Notes under the pieces: model-generated
What the model was told of the DNA's origin: nothing
Databases searched by the model: none
The model's input: only the letters and a program-made list of their open reading frames with translations
IMG/VR virus record: IMGVR_UViG_3300028840_005764
Location: 1-64,000 of that record
Length of the DNA: 64,000 bases
Direction: 5' to 3' (one strand)
DNA from: a virus
Part shown: piece after piece, positions 61,267-64,000 of the stretch
Layout: every line of letters starts with the position of its first letter
How positions within the stretch are numbered: position 1 is the first letter of the stretch
Position numbers and translations under genes: made by a program

Positions 61267-62591
61267 TGGCTGAACCCACTATTGAACGAGACATAGTTCT
61301 TGGTGCCCTGCACGATGAAAATTTTATGCCAGTTCTCCTCGATTCAAATGTGAGAGGAGATCATTTTGATAAATCTGTATTCGGTTGGATCATTGATAAA
61401 TGCGTGGATTTTTGGCTGAGCGATAAGTATGGTCGTACAAAAATCAACAAAACAGCATTAAAGAACTATGTTGAAAGGGATAGCGAATTAGATGAAGCAA
61501 AAGCGAAAAAATATTTACGTGTTATAAAAAAACTATACAAAACAGATCCTGAAAATGCGAGGTATTCGTTAGCTGAGTTACAAAAATTCTCGAGATATAA
61601 AGACTTTCTAGGGACTATGGAAAAGACTGTTGACAAAATTGAGAAAAATACAGATGTAGATGAGGCAATTGATTTCGTTCATAAGCAAATTCTAGAAATT
61701 GAAATGTCTAAACAGAAGGAGTGGGAGTCTAGAGATCTACTTATAGGTTTTGAAGAGAGACAAGAGTTTAGAAAACAACGTAAGTTACATCCGGAGAAAT
61801 TTAAAGTTTTTCGTTTTGGTATAAAAGGAGTTGATATACGAATTGCTAGGGGAATAATACCTGGATGGTTGGTTGCCATTGCAGCTAAAACCGGTATCGG
61901 CAAATCAATTTTCTGTATTCATGTTGGTTTATTTGGGTTATATCAGAAATTTAATGTTACACATATTATTACAGAGAATGAATTTGATCAGATTGAAGGT
62001 AGATATGATAGCCGCATTACGATGGTACCTTATCTTCTGTTACAGGGTTATGATTATGGTGGAAGACACGCACCATTGTTGTCTCAGGCAAGTCGCAATT
62101 TTGATATGTTGAGAGATATTGTTAATACAAATTTGAAAACTGTTAAATGTATACCTAATAAAACTAATATTTTAACAATATATAATATCCTTGAATATCT
62201 TGAAAGACGGGAAGGACACAAAACAGATTTGCTTATCATTGATTCGCCAGAACTGATGACATCAGTTGCAACTTTTAAGGAATATCGTCTGCAGAAAGCA
62301 GCTGTTTATTGGGAATTGAAATCACTGTTACTGGAGAAGAATATCATTGGTTTTGTTACATCACAACTTCGTTCCTCAACAGATGACTCTATGCCCACGG
62401 CAGAGGATATGAGTGAGGCTTATGATAAAGCGCGGTTACTAGATTATATGTTGGTATTGAGTAGAACTCAAAGGCATATCATTGAAGGAACTGCAGCTTT
62501 AACAATTGTCAAATCAAGAGATAGCGACAATGACGGCAGACCAATAGAACTCAATCCAGATTATAGTTGTATGATGATGGACGTTTCTTAA
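61266..62591 (+). CDS. dnaB-like: DnaB-like replicative helicase
   Basis: The 441-residue protein has an N-terminal helical domain (about 1-150), then a RecA-like ATPase with Walker A AAKTGIGKS (206-214), a TENEF motif after it, and Walker B LLIIDSPEL (about 325-333), followed by TSQLR. This is the order of DnaB/T7-type hexameric helicases that unwind DNA ahead of the fork. It starts in a TAATG overlap with the loader gene and ends in one with the primase gene, so the three proteins are co-translated. Confidence 0.85.
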   Translation: MAEPTIERDIVLGALHDENFMPVLLDSNVRGDHFDKSVFGWIIDKCVDFWLSDKYGRTKINKTALKNYVERDSELDEAKAKKYLRVIKKLYKTDPENARYSLAELQKFSRYKDFLGTMEKTVDKIEKNTDVDEAIDFVHKQILEIEMSKQKEWESRDLLIGFEERQEFRKQRKLHPEKFKVFRFGIKGVDIRIARGIIPGWLVAIAAKTGIGKSIFCIHVGLFGLYQKFNVTHIITENEFDQIEGRYDSRITMVPYLLLQGYDYGGRHAPLLSQASRNFDMLRDIVNTNLKTVKCIPNKTNILTIYNILEYLERREGHKTDLLIIDSPELMTSVATFKEYRLQKAAVYWELKSLLLEKNIIGFVTSQLRSSTDDSMPTAEDMSEAYDKARLLDYMLVLSRTQRHIIEGTAALTIVKSRDSDNDGRPIELNPDYSCMMMDVS

Positions 62592-63661
62592 TGTATGTTG
62601 AGAAAAAAGATTTTATTAAATGGATTATAAATGAATTGGGTGCAAAACCCTCATATAAAAAAGATGAATATATATGCAATTGTCCTTTTTGTGATAAAAA
62701 CGAAAATCATTACGACTTTACAATAAATACAGAAAAAATGGTGATGAATTGTTGGCGAGGTTTCGATCGCCGTTGTGAGTCTGGGCATAATGTTCTGACT
62801 CTGTTGTCATTTTACTATGATGTGTCGTTCGAACGGGCGAAAGAACTTGTTAAAGAAAAGTTTGAGACAGAAAATTCTTTGCTAAGACTGAAAAAAAAGC
62901 TGAAAAATTTGGACAACAGGAGGATATTACAGATCGACACACAGAAAATATTATGGGATATGCCACGTGGAGTAGAATCGATTGAAGAACCAGTGACTGA
63001 TGGTGGAAAAAAAGCTAAGAAATGGCTGTTGAAAACTAGAAAAATACCTTTGGAACTTATAACTGCAATTAAACCATATTATTTTGGGAAGAATGTAGAT
63101 AAAAGATGGAGAAAATATAATGACAGAGTTTTCTTTCCGGTTGTATCGAAAAGTAATAAAGCGTGGATTGCCTATAGTATGGATAAAAAATCAACTAAAA
63201 AAAGACCGAAGACAATGAATCCTCCTGGATCAATATTGAGTAATATGCTTTTTATGTACGACTTCTGTTTTGACTCTAAAATCATTGTTGTCTGTGAGGG
63301 AATTTTTGATGCGTTACGTATGTTCATGTTTGGCTATGCGGCAGTGGCCATTTTCGGTGTGAATATATCAGGTTCACAACTAGATCTTCTTAATGATCTG
63401 GATGCTGATGAGCTTGTTGTATGCCTTGATCCAGATGCCAATAAAGTGGTGGTGGATAGTAAAGGAAGAAAAAGTTCAAAATCCTTCAAATTAGCTAGAG
63501 AAGTAGAACAGTTTTTTCTTGGTGACGTCAGCATCATGAAGCTGAAAAGGGAGGATCCTGATCGCTCAAGTTTCAAGGAGATTAGGATTTGCTACGGAAA
63601 CCGCGAGAGACTAGGGCGCAGTACCAGGCGTTTGAAAGCTCTACGCACCATGAGAACATGA
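62591..63661 (+). CDS. dnaG-like: DnaG-like primase
   Basis: ATG 62591 overlaps the previous stop; TTG 62567 is rejected. The 356-residue protein has an N-terminal zinc finger, C-x-C-xx-C (29, 31, 34) with Cys54, Cys62 and His66 nearby, of the CHC2 kind, and a TOPRIM core with Glu236 in VCEGIFDAL and D280-P-D282 in VCLDPDAN. The family makes RNA primers at the fork. Cys pairing cannot be assigned firmly. It is short for DnaG and lacks the C-terminal helicase-binding part seen in longer enzymes. The C-terminal 35 residues are basic. Confidence 0.82.
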   Translation: MYVEKKDFIKWIINELGAKPSYKKDEYICNCPFCDKNENHYDFTINTEKMVMNCWRGFDRRCESGHNVLTLLSFYYDVSFERAKELVKEKFETENSLLRLKKKLKNLDNRRILQIDTQKILWDMPRGVESIEEPVTDGGKKAKKWLLKTRKIPLELITAIKPYYFGKNVDKRWRKYNDRVFFPVVSKSNKAWIAYSMDKKSTKKRPKTMNPPGSILSNMLFMYDFCFDSKIIVVCEGIFDALRMFMFGYAAVAIFGVNISGSQLDLLNDLDADELVVCLDPDANKVVVDSKGRKSSKSFKLAREVEQFFLGDVSIMKLKREDPDRSSFKEIRICYGNRERLGRSTRRLKALRTMRT

Positions 63662-63671
63662 GGAGTGACAG

Positions 63672-64000
63672 ATGGCGAAGAAGACGGCGAAGAAGAGCTC
63701 GAAGGCTAACACCAAAAAGAAGGCGGCGAAGAAGACCGCAAAAAAAGCAGCCAAGAAGCAGAGCACCAAGGCCAAGAAGAAGTCCAAGGACGCGGAAGAA
63801 AAGACAGACGAACCCGCTGACGAGGATGATTGCTTTGGCAGGCATTACGACGCAGGCAATAAGGTCTGTGACGAGCAGTGTGGTGTCAAGGACAAGTGTA
63901 TGGCCGAGTTCAAGAAGCTGAAGGGGTCTGATGACGACGATGAGGAGGAATCGAAAAAGGCCGATGCCAAGAAGAAGAAAAAAAGTAAAAAGGTCAAGGA
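63672..64000 (+). CDS. Lys/Ala-rich histone H1-like protein with Cys cluster (3' end outside window)
   Basis: ATG 63672 has GAGGAG upstream, and the frame is open to the window end. The first ~45 residues are a Lys/Ala-rich tail (KKAAKKTAKKAAKK) like histone H1 or bacterial HC1. Then an acidic stretch leads to a short Cys module: DCFGRHYDAGNKVCDEQC, then CMAEFKKLK, which could bind zinc (CFG-x-x-YD...C...C...C). The C terminus again becomes acidic and then basic. This gene follows the primase gene, so a DNA-binding or nucleoid role is plausible. It is short, low-complexity and incomplete, so the function is inference. Confidence 0.6.
   Translation, partial: MAKKTAKKSSKANTKKKAAKKTAKKAAKKQSTKAKKKSKDAEEKTDEPADEDDCFGRHYDAGNKVCDEQCGVKDKCMAEFKKLKGSDDDDEEESKKADAKKKKKSKKVK

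Noticed and set aside
63589-63921. Arg-rich frame over the H1-like gene
   Set aside because: It is the shifted reading of Lys codons; the 63672 frame has the ribosome site and a regular Lys/Ala pattern.

Overview
The window is a continuous piece of a large tailed dsDNA bacteriophage genome (Caudoviricetes). Every supportable gene lies on the + strand. Genes are tightly packed, many start and stop codons overlap (ATGA, TAATG, GTGA), and no rRNA, tRNA, CRISPR array or insertion sequence was seen. A tail terminator is followed directly by a tail tube gene with no sheath gene between them, and the tape measure protein has 3517 residues. This points to a siphovirus with a very long, non-contractile tail. 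The capsid protein belongs to the lambda gpE type. The host cannot be named. A Sec-type signal peptide and spanin-like membrane proteins weakly suggest a Gram-negative host.

Layout. (1) 1-2755, head: the 3' end of a prohead protease/scaffold gene with a probable nested scaffold start, a decoration protein and the major capsid protein. (2) 2849-4753: small proteins, including a DUF5659-like protein and three consecutive membrane proteins that resemble a holin/spanin set. (3) 4763-18048: about 13 kb of accessory virion proteins (Ig-like and beta-sandwich proteins, a 1457-residue protein with four tandem beta-helix repeats, a fibre with HASTHxDGG repeats) placed between head and neck genes. (4) 18065-19894: an unusual three-gene cassette of a CheY-like receiver protein, a coiled-coil protein with a C-terminal membrane anchor, and a patatin-like phospholipase. 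(5) 19903-24186: neck proteins, tail terminator and tail tube. (6) 24552-36076: tail assembly chaperone with a probable -1 frameshift, then the tape measure gene. (7) 36087-57788: large modular tail-tip proteins, several with sialidase-type Asp boxes, LamG-like or Ig-like domains, ending with a hub-like protein. (8) 57789-58450: the only long non-coding stretch, with a terminator, inverted repeats and hairpins. (9) 58451-64000: replication genes (UvsW-like superfamily II helicase, unknown protein, DnaC-like loader, DnaB-like helicase, DnaG-like primase) and the start of a Lys/Ala-rich, histone H1-like protein.

How the genes work together. Regions 1, 5, 6 and 7 form a late virion-assembly operon that ends at the terminator near 57800. 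Region 9 is a DNA replication operon. Heavily expressed virion genes (capsid, tail tube) use GC-rich codons, while many tail-tip and replication genes are strongly AT-rich, with sharp switches inside single genes. Two domain modules recur in several virion proteins, so tail proteins seem to be built by domain shuffling. The best candidate for an undescribed system is the receiver / membrane coiled-coil / phospholipase cassette, which could link a signal to membrane damage during lysis or to superinfection control. That function is inference.
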